NCBI GenBank assembly: GCA_016703965.1
Contig: JADJBB010000021.1
Span: forward strand, 1,736,001 to 1,800,000
DNA length: 64,000 nucleotides
DNA from: Acidobacteriota bacterium
GTDB taxonomy: Bacteria > Acidobacteriota > Blastocatellia > Pyrinomonadales > Pyrinomonadaceae
Direction: 5' to 3'
The position numbers and the translations under genes are program-made. This document shows, piece after piece, positions 53,750-64,000 of the stretch; positions within the stretch are counted from its first letter, which is position 1, and each line of letters starts with the position of its first letter. The notes beneath the pieces are model-generated. The model was given only the letters and a program-made list of their open reading frames with translations, did no database searches and was not told the DNA's origin.

Positions 53750-56257
53750 CTACTTCTTTTTTGGGGTTGGAGCAGTTGTTGGTGGAGCCTTCAAATTCGT
53801 TTCAAACAGCTTAAAGATCCGCTTGTATTCGTCCGCCCAACTGGTCGGCTGCTCAAACCCGTGGTCCTCGACCGGATAACCGGCAAGTTCCCAGTTCTCC
53901 TTTCGAAGCTCGATCAGCTTTTGAGCAAGGCGAACGCTGTCCTGATAGTGTACGTTGACGTCAACCATTCCGTGGCAGATGAGAAGTGCCCCTTTTAATC
54001 CGGCGGCGTGGTAGATCGGCGAACTCCTGCGGTAGGCCTCACGATCGCTTTGCGGCAGATTGAGAATATTTGACGTGTAGCCGTTATTGTAATGAGCCCA
54101 ATCGGTCACTGGACGCAGTGCTGCACCGGCCGCGAAGACGTCCGGCGTCGTAAACATGGCCATCAAGGTAATAAATCCACCATACGAACCGCCATAAAGG
54201 CCGACGCGTTTCGCGTCTACGCCGTGCTCTTTGACAAGATAATCCACCGCATCGACGTGATCGGTCAGGTCCTTGCCGCCCATAAAGCGGTAGATGCCGG
54301 TTCGCCAATCGCGTCCGTAGCCCGCTGAGCCGCGATAGTCGATATCCAAAACAGCGTAGCCCTTTTCCATCAAAAGATGATGGAACATATATTCGCGGTA
54401 ATAGCTGCTCCACCAGTTATGGACGTTTTGCAGGTAACCGGCACCGTGAACGAACAGAACCGCCGGGCCGCCCTTTTTGAAATTCGCGGGTTTATATAAA
54501 CGGCCGTAAACCGTCGCACCGTCACGGGCCTTGAAATTGACGATCGGCGGGGCGATCCAGTTATAAGACTTCCATTCGTCGGTCGGGGAATTCGTGACTT
54601 GTTTTATCTCGGCTTCTGTCGTGCCGGCTTTGTTCGGAGCGAGGTAGAGCTCCGTCGGCTTGTTGGCGAATGATCGGAGAATAGCCAGCTTTGCCTGGTC
54701 CGGCGATACGATGGCTTGATTGTTCCCCGGCATCGAGGTCAGGCGGGTGCGAGCCCCACCGTCAAAGGACATTGAGTACAGATTGCGTTCAAAAAAGCTG
54801 CCTTCGCTCGACGTGAAATAGAACTTCGTCTTGTCCTCCGATAGCCGAACATCGGAAACTTCGAATGTGCCCGAGGTTAATTGAACAGGCGTTCCACCGT
54901 CGATCGAGACCATGTAAAGGTGAGAAAACCCGTCGCGTTCCCATTGAAAGAACACTCGCTTATTATCGGGCAGCCAGCCAAGCGAAAATCCGCCCGGGCC
55001 GCCAACCCAAGCGTCGTCATGGATCGTTGCCAGAACTTTAGCTTTTCCCGTCGCCAGGTCAAGCTGCATTATCCAGCGGTCTTTGTTATCGGCGGACCTC
55101 GCTTGCATCACAGCGTTCTTGCCGTCGTTAGACCATTGCGGCGGTGACAACTGCACGTCGCGGTCGCGAGGCTGAGGAGGGCCGGCCTGGCCACGGTTCG
55201 TACCTTGGCCTTGTCCGGCCGTGCGTTCCAGAGCAGCTTCACTGGTTGAATTTCCTTCCGCCCTCGGCGTTGGGGCTGCGGCTGGTAAACGTTGCCCGTG
55301 GTCGACCCATTTCGACTCGCCATTTTCGACGCTGATGATCGCGATCCGGCTGCGGCCCTGAACATCGCCGACTTTCGAGCGGCTCGGAATGTCCTCGGTG
55401 TAGGCGGATTCCGTGACGTAGTTGGGAACGATCGTATTTTTTGCTCCGGTCGCACTTTCATTGACGACGACGATCACGGATCTTCCGTCGGGGGTAAGCG
55501 ACAGGTTTCCGGCCGTTTGCCCCTGCGTAAGCTGAAACGGCTTACGCGTTTCCCTAGCTTTTCGCTTTTTCTCATCCGCTTCTCGTTTTTCGGCACGTTC
55601 GCGAACGACGTCGAGCAGCTCCCGTTCTTCCTTTTTCAGCGTCTCCTGACTGTCGGTTCCGCGACGGGCTGCGTCGTTGTTTGCACCAGCCGGGCCACCA
55701 GGTCCGCCGCCCGGTCCCCCTGCCGGGCGAATATCCGTCAATTGCTCCAGTAAACCGCTATCGAGCGAGAAAGAGTAAAGATTATTCTGCCGCGTAAAGG
55801 AGATATGACGCTGATCGCCGACAAAACGGGGATTCGCTTCGATGTCAGCGGTTTTGGTTATTTGTCGCCGTTCACCCGTTTGGTTGTTGTAGAGGAAAAT
55901 ATCGCCGCTATCGGTATAAACTGTCGTCTTTTTGTCATCTGACACGTCGCCGTTAGGCGGTGCTTGTTTTGCTTCTTCCTCGGAAAGTTTGCGAAGGCCG
56001 CTGCCGTCCGCGTCCACGACATACGTCGCAATGTCGGCATTTCGCGGTTCGCCGGCTCGCTTCCAGCTGAAATATACCTTCTTACTATCCGGCGACCACC
56101 GAACGCCCGTCGGTTCATACCCGACCAGATCCGGCCCGCGCATGATGTTGTCGATCGTAAGATCGAACTTTTTAGCAGGTACCGCCTGCTGAGCATTCGC
56201 GGCGAGCGGATTAAGGCAAAAAGCAACTATAAAAATGAACGATAGTATCGATTTCAT
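53750..56257 (-). CDS. Secreted S9-family prolyl oligopeptidase-like peptidase
   Basis: The 835-residue protein has a signal peptide (FIFIVAFCLNPLAANAQ), an N-terminal WD40-like beta-propeller (ADIATYVVDADGSGLRKLSE, DRWIMQLDLATGKAKVLATI) and a C-terminal alpha/beta hydrolase. The nucleophile serine is in GLYGGSYGGF (near 665), with Asp in MVDVNVHYQD and His in EDHGFEQPT. It is DPP IV/acylaminoacyl peptidase-like and acts outside the cytoplasm. A Gly/Pro-rich insert (GGPGGGPGGPAGANND) is near residue 195. Confidence 0.92.
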   Translation of the reverse strand: MKSILSFIFIVAFCLNPLAANAQQAVPAKKFDLTIDNIMRGPDLVGYEPTGVRWSPDSKKVYFSWKRAGEPRNADIATYVVDADGSGLRKLSEEEAKQAPPNGDVSDDKKTTVYTDSGDIFLYNNQTGERRQITKTADIEANPRFVGDQRHISFTRQNNLYSFSLDSGLLEQLTDIRPAGGPGGGPGGPAGANNDAARRGTDSQETLKKEERELLDVVRERAEKREADEKKRKARETRKPFQLTQGQTAGNLSLTPDGRSVIVVVNESATGAKNTIVPNYVTESAYTEDIPSRSKVGDVQGRSRIAIISVENGESKWVDHGQRLPAAAPTPRAEGNSTSEAALERTAGQGQGTNRGQAGPPQPRDRDVQLSPPQWSNDGKNAVMQARSADNKDRWIMQLDLATGKAKVLATIHDDAWVGGPGGFSLGWLPDNKRVFFQWERDGFSHLYMVSIDGGTPVQLTSGTFEVSDVRLSEDKTKFYFTSSEGSFFERNLYSMSFDGGARTRLTSMPGNNQAIVSPDQAKLAILRSFANKPTELYLAPNKAGTTEAEIKQVTNSPTDEWKSYNWIAPPIVNFKARDGATVYGRLYKPANFKKGGPAVLFVHGAGYLQNVHNWWSSYYREYMFHHLLMEKGYAVLDIDYRGSAGYGRDWRTGIYRFMGGKDLTDHVDAVDYLVKEHGVDAKRVGLYGGSYGGFITLMAMFTTPDVFAAGAALRPVTDWAHYNNGYTSNILNLPQSDREAYRRSSPIYHAAGLKGALLICHGMVDVNVHYQDSVRLAQKLIELRKENWELAGYPVEDHGFEQPTSWADEYKRIFKLFETNLKAPPTTAPTPKKK

Positions 56258-56336
56258 TAATTTTCCTTCCCAGTTTTTTCTTACAGATTTCGGCCAGTCC
56301 CCAGCAGTATAACCGTCTATGGGTATTTGGTCATCC

Positions 56337-56825
56337 CTAGTCTTCGTCTGGATCGAGAGCTTCTTTCAAGGCCAACAATTCCGGTAGTACCAAATGATCT
56401 TTAGGCCTGTCGGCCGCTGTTTTCGAAACTATCAGGGCGTCTAAGCTCAATGCCCGTATCGGTTGGCCATAGATCTCGTATTGAACCGAATTTGCCACAG
56501 CATCTTGATAAACGCCTATTCCCTTTACTTCGCCAAGTAGGTCGATCGAGCCGATCGTTGTTTCGAAAGTGAAATTTGTACCGTTTCGAATTGAAGTTTC
56601 ATCAAAGATATATCGAAGTCCTAGCGGCCAGGCCCGAGGTGTCGGGGAGAATGGAGCAAGGGCTGCAACAAGCCTTGTGATGTTCGATCTCTCGCGTGAG
56701 TAGCAGAAATCCAGATCTCTCGTAATGTAGCCCGACGCATGCAGGGTAACCGCAACTCCCCCGACGATGACAAAGTCAACGTTATTAGCGGTGAGACTTA
56801 AGATCGCTTTTCTGAGATCGGTCAT
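56337..56825 (-). CDS. Nucleotidyltransferase-fold protein
   Basis: The 162-residue protein has the NTase-like VDFVIVGGVAVTLHASGYIT and TRDLDFCYSR. It starts one base after the stop of a 69-residue partner gene. The pair resembles the module at 6877-7537, where gene order is reversed. It may be a toxin-antitoxin or a regulatory modifier pair; there is no direct evidence. Confidence 0.72.
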   Translation of the reverse strand: MTDLRKAILSLTANNVDFVIVGGVAVTLHASGYITRDLDFCYSRERSNITRLVAALAPFSPTPRAWPLGLRYIFDETSIRNGTNFTFETTIGSIDLLGEVKGIGVYQDAVANSVQYEIYGQPIRALSLDALIVSKTAADRPKDHLVLPELLALKEALDPDED

Positions 56826-56826
56826 T

Positions 56827-57036
56827 TCAGCGACGATCGGTTACCGGACCATGCGACCGCGATGAATCCAACTCGGCAAGGAAGTTCATAGACTCCTGTA
56901 GGCTGTCGATACGCTCTTGGGGAGTAAGCCGCAACTGCGAAACCGTCAGGGTCAGGTCGATGCCAAAATCTCTCGCCGCCGCGATCTTACTACCGGGGCG
57001 AGGGTGCAATAGCTTTTCCTCCGGTGTCCTCTTCAT
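56827..57036 (-). CDS. Small partner of the second nucleotidyltransferase
   Basis: The 69-residue basic-then-helical protein (MKRTPEEKLLHPRPGSKIAA, then LTPQERIDSLQESMNFLAEL) precedes the NTase gene by one base. Its helical part resembles that of the partner at 6877-7080. I recognise no named family. Confidence 0.55.
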   Translation of the reverse strand: MKRTPEEKLLHPRPGSKIAAARDFGIDLTLTVSQLRLTPQERIDSLQESMNFLAELDSSRSHGPVTDRR

Positions 57037-57045
57037 ACCGATATT

Positions 57046-57888
57046 TTACGGCAATTCCAATGCTGCCGCACGTTTTTCTGCTTTTTGGGCATCGGTCAGG
57101 CGGCCGTATTCGTAGATCGCGTTTTCCCAGGTGCCGTACATGGCGTTAGGGAGGACGATCCAGCGTTTGCCCCAATCGTTTTTTACTTTATCGACCTCAG
57201 CAAAGCGGTCGGTGACGCTCTTCCGTTCAAATACGTTCGAAAGGTCATCAAGGTTATCGCCCATCAGGATAACGATGCGATATTTCTGCAAAATCAAGTT
57301 CCGTCGGGGTTCTTTTGTTGATTCGGTTGTGCGAAGGATGACGTTCTCAGCCGAAATATCCGCGAAACCGGCGTTCTTCAAATTGTCCATCGTTGCCTGC
57401 TTTTGTACCTCATCGCGGTTCGAGACAAAGAATACTTTTGCCCCCTTTGAAACGGCGTAGTTCAAAAAATCAACCGAGCCGGGGATCGCCTTTGCCTTTC
57501 GCATCTCGCCCCATGTGTACCATTCGTTCAGATTGAACGGAGTTTTGTTTTTGATCGAGAGGGCTTGTGACGGCGAATTGTCGAGCACGGTCTCATCGAT
57601 ATCGACGACTACGGCTCGCGGCTTTTTCTGCTCTTCTTTTGGAAGTTTTTTGAGGTTCTTTTTGTCGAGGTCAGCGTCGAGCTGCCAGCGGGCCAGGTTA
57701 AATGCCTGATAGGCGAGAGCACGGTATTCCGCCGCTTTTTGCATATATAGCGTTGCTCCGACCTGATACTGCAGATCAGCTGATGGCTGCAGAGCCGGTG
57801 CTGGCTGCTGGGCATTGCCGGACGCGACAGACGTACAGAATGCAAGTACGAAACTTAGTAAGTATTTCTTCGAATTCATAAAAGCCAC
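57046..57888 (-). CDS. Secreted HAD-family acid phosphatase (e(P4)-like)
   Basis: The 280-residue protein has a signal peptide (LLSFVLAFCTSVASGNAQ) and a class B/C acid phosphatase HAD domain with VVVDIDETVLDNSPSQA (DxD nucleophile), KVFFVSNRDEVQ and RIVILMGDNLDDL. Relatives such as lipoprotein e(P4) dephosphorylate nucleotides or NADP outside the cytoplasm. The length is normal. Confidence 0.9.
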   Translation of the reverse strand: MAFMNSKKYLLSFVLAFCTSVASGNAQQPAPALQPSADLQYQVGATLYMQKAAEYRALAYQAFNLARWQLDADLDKKNLKKLPKEEQKKPRAVVVDIDETVLDNSPSQALSIKNKTPFNLNEWYTWGEMRKAKAIPGSVDFLNYAVSKGAKVFFVSNRDEVQKQATMDNLKNAGFADISAENVILRTTESTKEPRRNLILQKYRIVILMGDNLDDLSNVFERKSVTDRFAEVDKVKNDWGKRWIVLPNAMYGTWENAIYEYGRLTDAQKAEKRAAALELP

Positions 57889-57923
57889 TTTGTGTTGAAA
57901 TTTGAATCGATTATAAATGATTT

Positions 57924-58112
57924 ATGCCGGAAATGCCGAAGCGGAAGATCGACGCAGAGAATAATGCCGAAAAGCCGAATTGGGCCGAGGATCAGAAAGA
58001 TCGCGGTTACTATTACGACGACTCTCATGGTTATGAGGTCTATGACCCGGATACCGAGGATGATGAGCGGGAAGAGGACGTTGGCTCAGAGATAAAAAAA
58101 GAGGATGCCTGA
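57924..58112 (+). CDS. Small highly acidic protein
   Basis: The 62-residue ORF (MPEMPKRKIDAENNAEKPNW, then DPDTEDDEREEDVGSEIKKE) is basic at first and strongly acidic later, and looks disordered. No ribosome binding site is obvious. Its end overlaps the terminator hairpin of typA on the other strand. It could be a genuine hypothetical gene or chance. Confidence 0.4.
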   Translation: MPEMPKRKIDAENNAEKPNWAEDQKDRGYYYDDSHGYEVYDPDTEDDEREEDVGSEIKKEDA

Positions 58113-58125
58113 GCTTCAGACATCC
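58094..58125 (-). terminator. Intrinsic terminator after typA
   Basis: On the minus strand GGATGTCTGA pairs with TCAGGCATCC (mismatch in the middle), followed by CTC and a T7 run. It lies 27 bases after the typA stop. Confidence 0.75.
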
Positions 58126-58151
58126 TTTCGTATTTGCAGTCAAACGCTTGG

Positions 58152-59964
<1,813 letters not shown>

Positions 59965-60132
59965 AGTTGTAAATCCCCGCCCGAAGGCAAACGAGTATAA
60001 TGACCGATTGCCGCGACAAAGGCAAAGCGGGAATGCGAATGCGTACCGCCGGGGCTCGAAAATGCCATTCTCGAACCGGGTCATTTCGTGTTTTTTCACT
60101 TTTCGCCAAACTTTACCAAGAAAACCCCGACA

Positions 60133-60158
60133 AAAAGTGTGAATCGATTCACACTTTT
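60133..60158. promoter_or_regulatory. Perfect 26-bp palindrome containing TGTGAATCGATTCACA (copy B)
   Basis: AAAAGTGTGAATC and its exact complement GATTCACACTTTT meet at 60145/60146. The 16-bp core is identical to copy A at 6758-6773. It lies about 170 bases upstream of the typA start on the other strand. The 59965-60578 intergenic region otherwise holds the GGTAGAG repeat at 60283-60311 and nothing coding. Confidence 0.65.
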
Positions 60159-60282
60159 GCCAGCACTAAGGCTGAGATCCCCATAAATACTGACTTTTGC
60201 CCACTCTTCCGTCGCCGCCGGAGCCAAAAACAGCCGCGCGATTGGTAGAGGTGAATCACCCCATTTTTCACTGTTTCACGAA

Positions 60283-60311
60283 GTTTGGTAGAGGTATTTG
60301 GGAGATTGGTC
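60283..60311. repeat. 29-nt repeat shared with 6866-6894 (copy B)
   Basis: Twenty-five of 29 bases match copy A. A shorter related ATTGGTAGAGGT also occurs at 60241. With the palindrome, this makes a composite element duplicated in two places 53 kb apart. Confidence 0.6.
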
Positions 60312-60578
60312 AAAGGTCCTGACGACACACTCCGATCGAACCTTTAGGACGAAATTGTTTAGAAAGAATTTCCTTGCGTTTCTCATCCTAGGGGAATATT
60401 CTGATCGTACTTTCAAAAGCTTGGAAGCGACCTTTTCCACGGTTGTTTAGCCTGTCTGATCGACTACAACCTTTCTGTCGCGAGACATTCCCGCTCTCGC
60501 TCGCGAGCAGAAATGAGGAAATAATGAAAAACGTGTGTTCCTTCCTTAAACATTGAGTAATTTCCACAGGAGTTGTAT

Positions 60579-61358
60579 ATGCATAAGCGGAAAAAACCAA
60601 TCATCATCGCTATGGCTGTGCTGGTCGCAACCAGTGCGGCCTTGATGGTGTCTTTCCGCACCGAAGGGCAGACCACTAAGATTCAGCCCGATATCGAACA
60701 AAAGCGAAGAGAATTAAGGAAGCGGTTCCCAACCGCACGATATGATGAACCGGAGGAGCAGGATATCGCGCGGAGAGCGAGGAGACAGCTTGCAGGAAAA
60801 AGGTATCAAAATGCAGGCGGATTGGTAGACTCTACACTTCCGATGTGGGAAGACGAAGAACGAGTACTTCAAACCGACGAGTATCTATCGGTTCCCGCAA
60901 TACCTGTCAAAGAAAGCGAATTGATTTTAATTGGAAAGGTGCTGGAAGCTGCCGCGCACCTTTCAAACAATAAAAAAACCGTCTACTCCGAATTTACAGT
61001 TCAAATCGACGAAATTCTACGGGATACGACTGGCAATATAAAAAAAGAGGGTTCTGTCACCGTGGACCGAGAAGGAGGGTTCGTTGAATATAAAAACGGG
61101 CTGAGGCGATTACATCGTATCGCAGCATTATCGATGCCTCAGGTCGGTGGCAAATACATTCTTTTTTTAAGGAACCGGGAAAAAGGGCCGAACTACGAGA
61201 TTATCAACGGCTATGAATTAAAGGATGGTGGTGTCATAAATCTGACTGCTTCCACCGAAACGAGATCCTACTTCGGAATGGATCAAACGGTACTTTTATC
61301 AAAGGTACGTAAGGCACTTTCTGAAGCATCGCAATCAAGATCAGAGAAGCAGAACTAA
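60579..61358 (+). CDS. Secreted protein, member 1 of a paralog pair flanking an IS110 element
   Basis: ACAGGAG precedes the ATG at 60579. The 259-residue protein has a signal peptide (AMAVLVATSAALMVSFRTEG) and a domain with LILIGKVLEAAAHLSNNKKT, VYSEFTVQIDEIL and VTVDREGGFVEYKNGLRRLH. The same blocks occur in the gene at 62918, so the two are clear paralogs. I recognise no named family. Confidence 0.68.
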   Translation: MHKRKKPIIIAMAVLVATSAALMVSFRTEGQTTKIQPDIEQKRRELRKRFPTARYDEPEEQDIARRARRQLAGKRYQNAGGLVDSTLPMWEDEERVLQTDEYLSVPAIPVKESELILIGKVLEAAAHLSNNKKTVYSEFTVQIDEILRDTTGNIKKEGSVTVDREGGFVEYKNGLRRLHRIAALSMPQVGGKYILFLRNREKGPNYEIINGYELKDGGVINLTASTETRSYFGMDQTVLLSKVRKALSEASQSRSEKQN

Positions 61359-61362
61359 GACA

Positions 61363-61482
61363 ATGCTATATCCCAATAGTCGGGTTGTTTTAATTCTCAT
61401 GGTCATCGTTATTTGTGGTCTAACCTTTGTTTCCGTTGTAGAAATCCAGAAATCTTGGGTCATCTATGAAGTTAAGCCATGA
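61363..61482 (+). CDS. Possible 39-residue membrane peptide
   Basis: An ORF four bases after the stop of the preceding gene encodes MLYPNSRVVLILMVIVICGL and a short polar tail. The single membrane span and the tight spacing suggest a coupled small protein, but there is no good ribosome binding site. Confidence 0.3.
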   Translation: MLYPNSRVVLILMVIVICGLTFVSVVEIQKSWVIYEVKP

Positions 61483-61729
61483 GTCAAGCGCACTTCGTCG
61501 GTCGCACCGAGTTTTGGTGTGATTCGAAGTCATGTTCGTTTCGACAATAACCAACCCGCCTCCTTTTATTGTTAGATTTACTTTCAGTTCGCACCGCCGT
61601 TTGTGGCGAGTGCCATCATCTATTCGTGCACAGATTTAACTGGCTACATGAAACTAGATCGGCTCATCCCGACGCTTTATCGAGATGGCTGGCCGTGCCA
61701 TCAGACCTTCAGAGACTGAAGATTTCTCT

Positions 61730-62767
61730 TCACCTCTCCTGACCCCTCGCACAGGCCAACTTCGCCCCGCCGGTTGCAAACTGTTCGTAGCTGATGTTGT
61801 CACGAAGCATGACGTAACAGTTGATGAGCAGTTTGCGGGCCGCTGCGACTTTTGCTTTCGGGCGGCCGCGTCGACGGCTAACTTGTAAGTAATGTGCCTT
61901 GATCCCATGATCGCGGCACGTCTGGGCGGCCTGACCGAGCAGATGCCTCGTGAGTCGCGAGCCATGCTTGCTGATCGAGCCTATTCGTCTCTTCTCGCCG
62001 GAGCTTTTCTCCAGCGGGTCCAGTCCTACGAACGCGACTACCTCTTCCTTGCGTCGAAAGCGGCGGACGTCGCCTAGTGTGTGAATGAGTGCCAGAGCGG
62101 TGACCACTCCGATGCCCGGATGCGTCATCAGAAGGCGCGTCTTTGCATCTTTATCCGCCTCCTCCGCAAGTTTCGCGTCAAAGGCCGCTATCTCTTTAGA
62201 CAATTCGTTGTATAAAGAAAACCGCGATATGACGATGAGCCGCTCCATATCGGTCGAAACCGCATCGAGAAGCTCTTTCTGCCGTTTAAGTGTCTGAAGC
62301 CGAAACTTATCGAGCCCCTTCGATCGAGCGAACGCCTGTAGCGTGTTTGCGATCGATGTACGCTTCTTCACCAGAAAATGCCGATGATTGAGCATCGTGA
62401 GCATCTCGCGGCTCCGCTCGCTCCTCGGCGTGATCTCGGGAAACGAGCCGTTCACCAGGAGATCCAGGATCGTCTCCGCATCACGAAAGTCGTTCTTGTG
62501 TCGCGACAACGCAGCTCGCCTGATCAGCCTCGGATCACCTATCTTTACCTTTATTCCGTTTTCAAAGAGCAGCTTTTCAAACCACCACAAACAACCCGTC
62601 GCCTCTACCCCGACAACCACCTCGTCTCCAAACTTGCGATAAAACGCCTTCAAAGACTGCTTGTCCGAATGCAGAAACTGCCGATACCGCACCTCTCCAT
62701 CCCTCTCGTCACAATAAGCAACCGTCTGCTCGTATGGGTGAAAATCAACCCCGATGTATACTGTCAT
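61730..62767 (-). CDS. IS110-family transposase
   Basis: The 345-residue protein (start MTVYIGVDFHPYEQ at 62767) has the N-terminal RuvC-like DEDD site: D8, E55 (VGVEATG) and D93/D96 (KNDFRDAET). The C-terminal Tnp_IS116/IS110 domain has LLMTHPGIGVVTALALIHTL, VAFVGLDP and SKHGSRLTRH (catalytic Ser). These DEDD/Ser recombinases are guided by bridge RNAs encoded in the element's noncoding ends. An upstream in-frame ATG at 62779 lies inside the leader hairpin and is not preferred. Confidence 0.93.
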   Translation of the reverse strand: MTVYIGVDFHPYEQTVAYCDERDGEVRYRQFLHSDKQSLKAFYRKFGDEVVVGVEATGCLWWFEKLLFENGIKVKIGDPRLIRRAALSRHKNDFRDAETILDLLVNGSFPEITPRSERSREMLTMLNHRHFLVKKRTSIANTLQAFARSKGLDKFRLQTLKRQKELLDAVSTDMERLIVISRFSLYNELSKEIAAFDAKLAEEADKDAKTRLLMTHPGIGVVTALALIHTLGDVRRFRRKEEVVAFVGLDPLEKSSGEKRRIGSISKHGSRLTRHLLGQAAQTCRDHGIKAHYLQVSRRRGRPKAKVAAARKLLINCYVMLRDNISYEQFATGGAKLACARGQER

Positions 62768-62768
62768 T

Positions 62769-62840
62769 GTTGATTCCATCGGGTCAGTTTCTTGTCAAAA
62801 CTCTGAGTGTTTTCTAACACTCGACTCCGATGGAATCAAC
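62769..62840 (-). ncRNA. Structured leader of the IS110 element, candidate bridge RNA part
   Basis: GTTGATTCCATCGG (62769-62782) and CCGATGGAATCAAC (62827-62840) are perfect 14-bp complements. An inner hairpin AGTGTT-TTCT-AACACT (62805-62820) sits between them. The stem lies directly at the transposase start. IS110-group bridge RNAs are encoded upstream of the transposase, but this one would be short, so only part may be visible. Confidence 0.45.
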
Positions 62841-62917
62841 TTCATAACATCAGGCCTGCAATATTGCATTAGACTTTATCGTTGATTAAAATGCGCTATT
62901 TTTTATCCGAGGTTCAT

Positions 62918-63691
62918 ATGCTGATCAATAAGAAACCGTTACTCGTAGTTGTTGCGATCGCGTCAATGGCACCCGTGCTGGTTTCTTTCCATACCCGTGG
63001 TCAGCAAAAAGATATATCGGAACAAGAACGACAAAAAAGGGAGTTTTACAGCCAGTATCCTACCGCACTTTACAATGCTCCAGAAAATTCGAGTCCTGAA
63101 CGGAGAGCTGAAAGGAGTCTGAAAAGCAAGCGTTATGACAAGGGCCGCATGCCGGAAATAATAAGTCAGGCACCTGTTGATGACACTGAGGAAGTCTTTA
63201 CCATCACGGAAGATCTTGAACTCACACCAGGCTTACCGGTAAATGAAAGTGAGCTCGTTGTCATCGGCGAGATTCTGGATGCTAACGCCTATTTGTCAAA
63301 CAACAAAAAGCGCGTTTATTCCGAGTTCAGCTTTCGAATTTCTGACGTTCTTAAAAAGAATGATATCAGCGTCTCAAAGGGCGAATCACTATGCGTGGAC
63401 CGTGAAGGAGGTTATGTCCAGTTCGAGAATGGAAGGAAACGGCTTCATAGTATTGGAGGGCTTTTGATGCCGCTTGTAGGCCGCCGATATGTGCTATTTC
63501 TGAAAAACAAAGAAAAGACTCCGAATTATGAAATTGTCTCAGGTTACGAGTTGAAAGCCGATGGCGTAAAGAACCTCAACGGTTCGGAGAAGTCCAGGGC
63601 GTATGCTGGTATGGACGAGATGACTTTTATGAAGTTGCTGTACAAGGCAATTGCCGAAGGCGTTGAAAGCAGGAACAAAAAGGAGGACTAA
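62918..63691 (+). CDS. Secreted protein, member 2 of the paralog pair
   Basis: The ATG at 62918 follows GAGG and gives a signal peptide (LLVVVAIASMAPVLVSFHTR) aligned with that of the gene at 60579. The 257-residue product shares ELVVIGEILDANAYLSNNKK, VYSEFSFRISDVL and CVDREGGYVQFENGRKRLHS with it. No family is recognised. The frame is open upstream to 62882 without a signal. Confidence 0.68.
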   Translation: MLINKKPLLVVVAIASMAPVLVSFHTRGQQKDISEQERQKREFYSQYPTALYNAPENSSPERRAERSLKSKRYDKGRMPEIISQAPVDDTEEVFTITEDLELTPGLPVNESELVVIGEILDANAYLSNNKKRVYSEFSFRISDVLKKNDISVSKGESLCVDREGGYVQFENGRKRLHSIGGLLMPLVGRRYVLFLKNKEKTPNYEIVSGYELKADGVKNLNGSEKSRAYAGMDEMTFMKLLYKAIAEGVESRNKKED

Positions 63692-63801
63692 AAAAAACGA
63701 TTAGTCTTGCGGTATCTACTGGGCAAAAGGAATATTTCTTGACTTAGACCCGATTTTTGAAATATTGTTTGCTCATCACACGGAGCCTGGCCTGACGGAA
63801 A

Positions 63802-64000
63802 ATGAAAACGATCCCCGCAATTTTTTTATCGCTGGCCACGATCTTTCTACTTGCCCCGTTCGCGTATACACAAGAAAAGATCCCGCCGGAACTTCAGGGG
63901 CGGATACGGCAGTCGGGGGATGTTCCGATAGTCGATTTCGAGGCGGAGGGATCGCTCAGTCCATCGGAAAAAGAACTTAGGATCCAGCGAGGCAGAAAAT
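63802..64000 (+). CDS. Secreted protein, N-terminal part cut by the window end
   Basis: An ATG at 63802 opens a frame to the window edge beginning with a signal peptide (IFLSLATIFLLAPFAYTQE). Some 47 residues of mature protein follow. It is the third gene of this secreted group on the plus strand; the family cannot be judged from this part. Confidence 0.6.
   Translation, partial: MKTIPAIFLSLATIFLLAPFAYTQEKIPPELQGRIRQSGDVPIVDFEAEGSLSPSEKELRIQRGRK

Larger units (their letters stand above)
61730..62840 (-). mobile_element. IS110-family insertion sequence (minimal extent)
   Basis: It contains an intact IS110 transposase and its structured leader. Elements of this family lack obvious terminal repeats, so the ends cannot be placed; noncoding flanks extend to about 61490 and 62900. 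It lies between two paralogous genes, as an intergenic insertion. Confidence 0.75.

Noticed and set aside
63765..63980. Plus-strand ORF starting MFAHHTEPGLTENENDPRNF
   Set aside because: It overlaps the frame starting at 63802, which has a clear signal peptide; this frame shows none.

Overview
This looks like a chromosomal window from a free-living Gram-negative bacterium, most likely an Acidobacteriota of the Blastocatellia/Pyrinomonadales type. That assignment is an inference. It rests on secreted M14, S9 and HELFH peptidases, lipoproteins with Asn/Ala-rich linkers and PT-rich linkers, and a CPxC...Y.DD..FC..DG N-terminal motif on FtsK. No rRNA is present, so it cannot be settled from the window. 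Housekeeping genes (trpS, polA, lnt, prfB, ftsK, comEA-comEC, purH, typA) alternate with secreted and accessory genes. Two tRNAs are present, Ala(CGC) and Glu(UUC).

Layout: 1-3658 (minus) holds an APC permease end, DUF2237, a DUF3060 lipoprotein, an ArsC-like protein, trpS and an M50 protease. 3807-6514 (plus) is an ATP-grasp / EEP-phosphatase operon. 6560-7537 holds tRNA-Ala, a palindromic repeat element and a nucleotidyltransferase cassette. 7602-10968 (minus) holds an M14 peptidase, a putative outer-membrane protein and a PNPOx-like flavoprotein. 11238-21522 (plus) is an operon of secreted multidomain proteins: a giant TPR/Ig-like protein, an F5/8C (discoidin) protein, a triple-LCCL protein and a small Cys-rich protein. 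An SH3b lipoprotein and a PAN/Apple protein follow it. 23683-27108 (minus) is polA and a HigBA-like module. 27214-29616 has tRNA-Glu, a TPR protein with a damaged 5' end, and two tandem copies of a structured noncoding RNA with terminators. 29975-34432 holds lnt, a VOC protein, prfB with its programmed frameshift, and a VapBC-like pair. 34437-40026 is ftsK and comEA-comEC. 40089-43632 (minus) holds three paralogous two-domain lipoproteins. 43862-58112 mixes purH, peptidases, SH3b, Smr, DUF6941, nucleotide-sugar enzymes, an S9 peptidase, a second nucleotidyltransferase cassette and an acid phosphatase. 58152-64000 holds typA, a second copy of the palindromic element, and two paralogous secreted proteins separated by an IS110-family transposase.

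The strongest candidates for something undescribed are: (1) the tandem structured RNAs at 29118-29288 and 29445-29616, whose stems are kept by compensating changes; (2) the 11.2-23.7 kb cluster of secreted proteins with eukaryote-like adhesive domains, preceded by a perfect FNR-type box; and (3) a perfect palindrome shared by two distant intergenic regions.

The assembly has visible defects. Two G/C homopolymer islands (17598-17862 and 18848-19011) break reading frames in two adjacent genes. Single-base frameshifts also appear in typA, in the HigB-like toxin and probably at the start of the TPR gene. Many palindromic repeats of different families lie between genes, and one has entered the purH coding sequence in frame.
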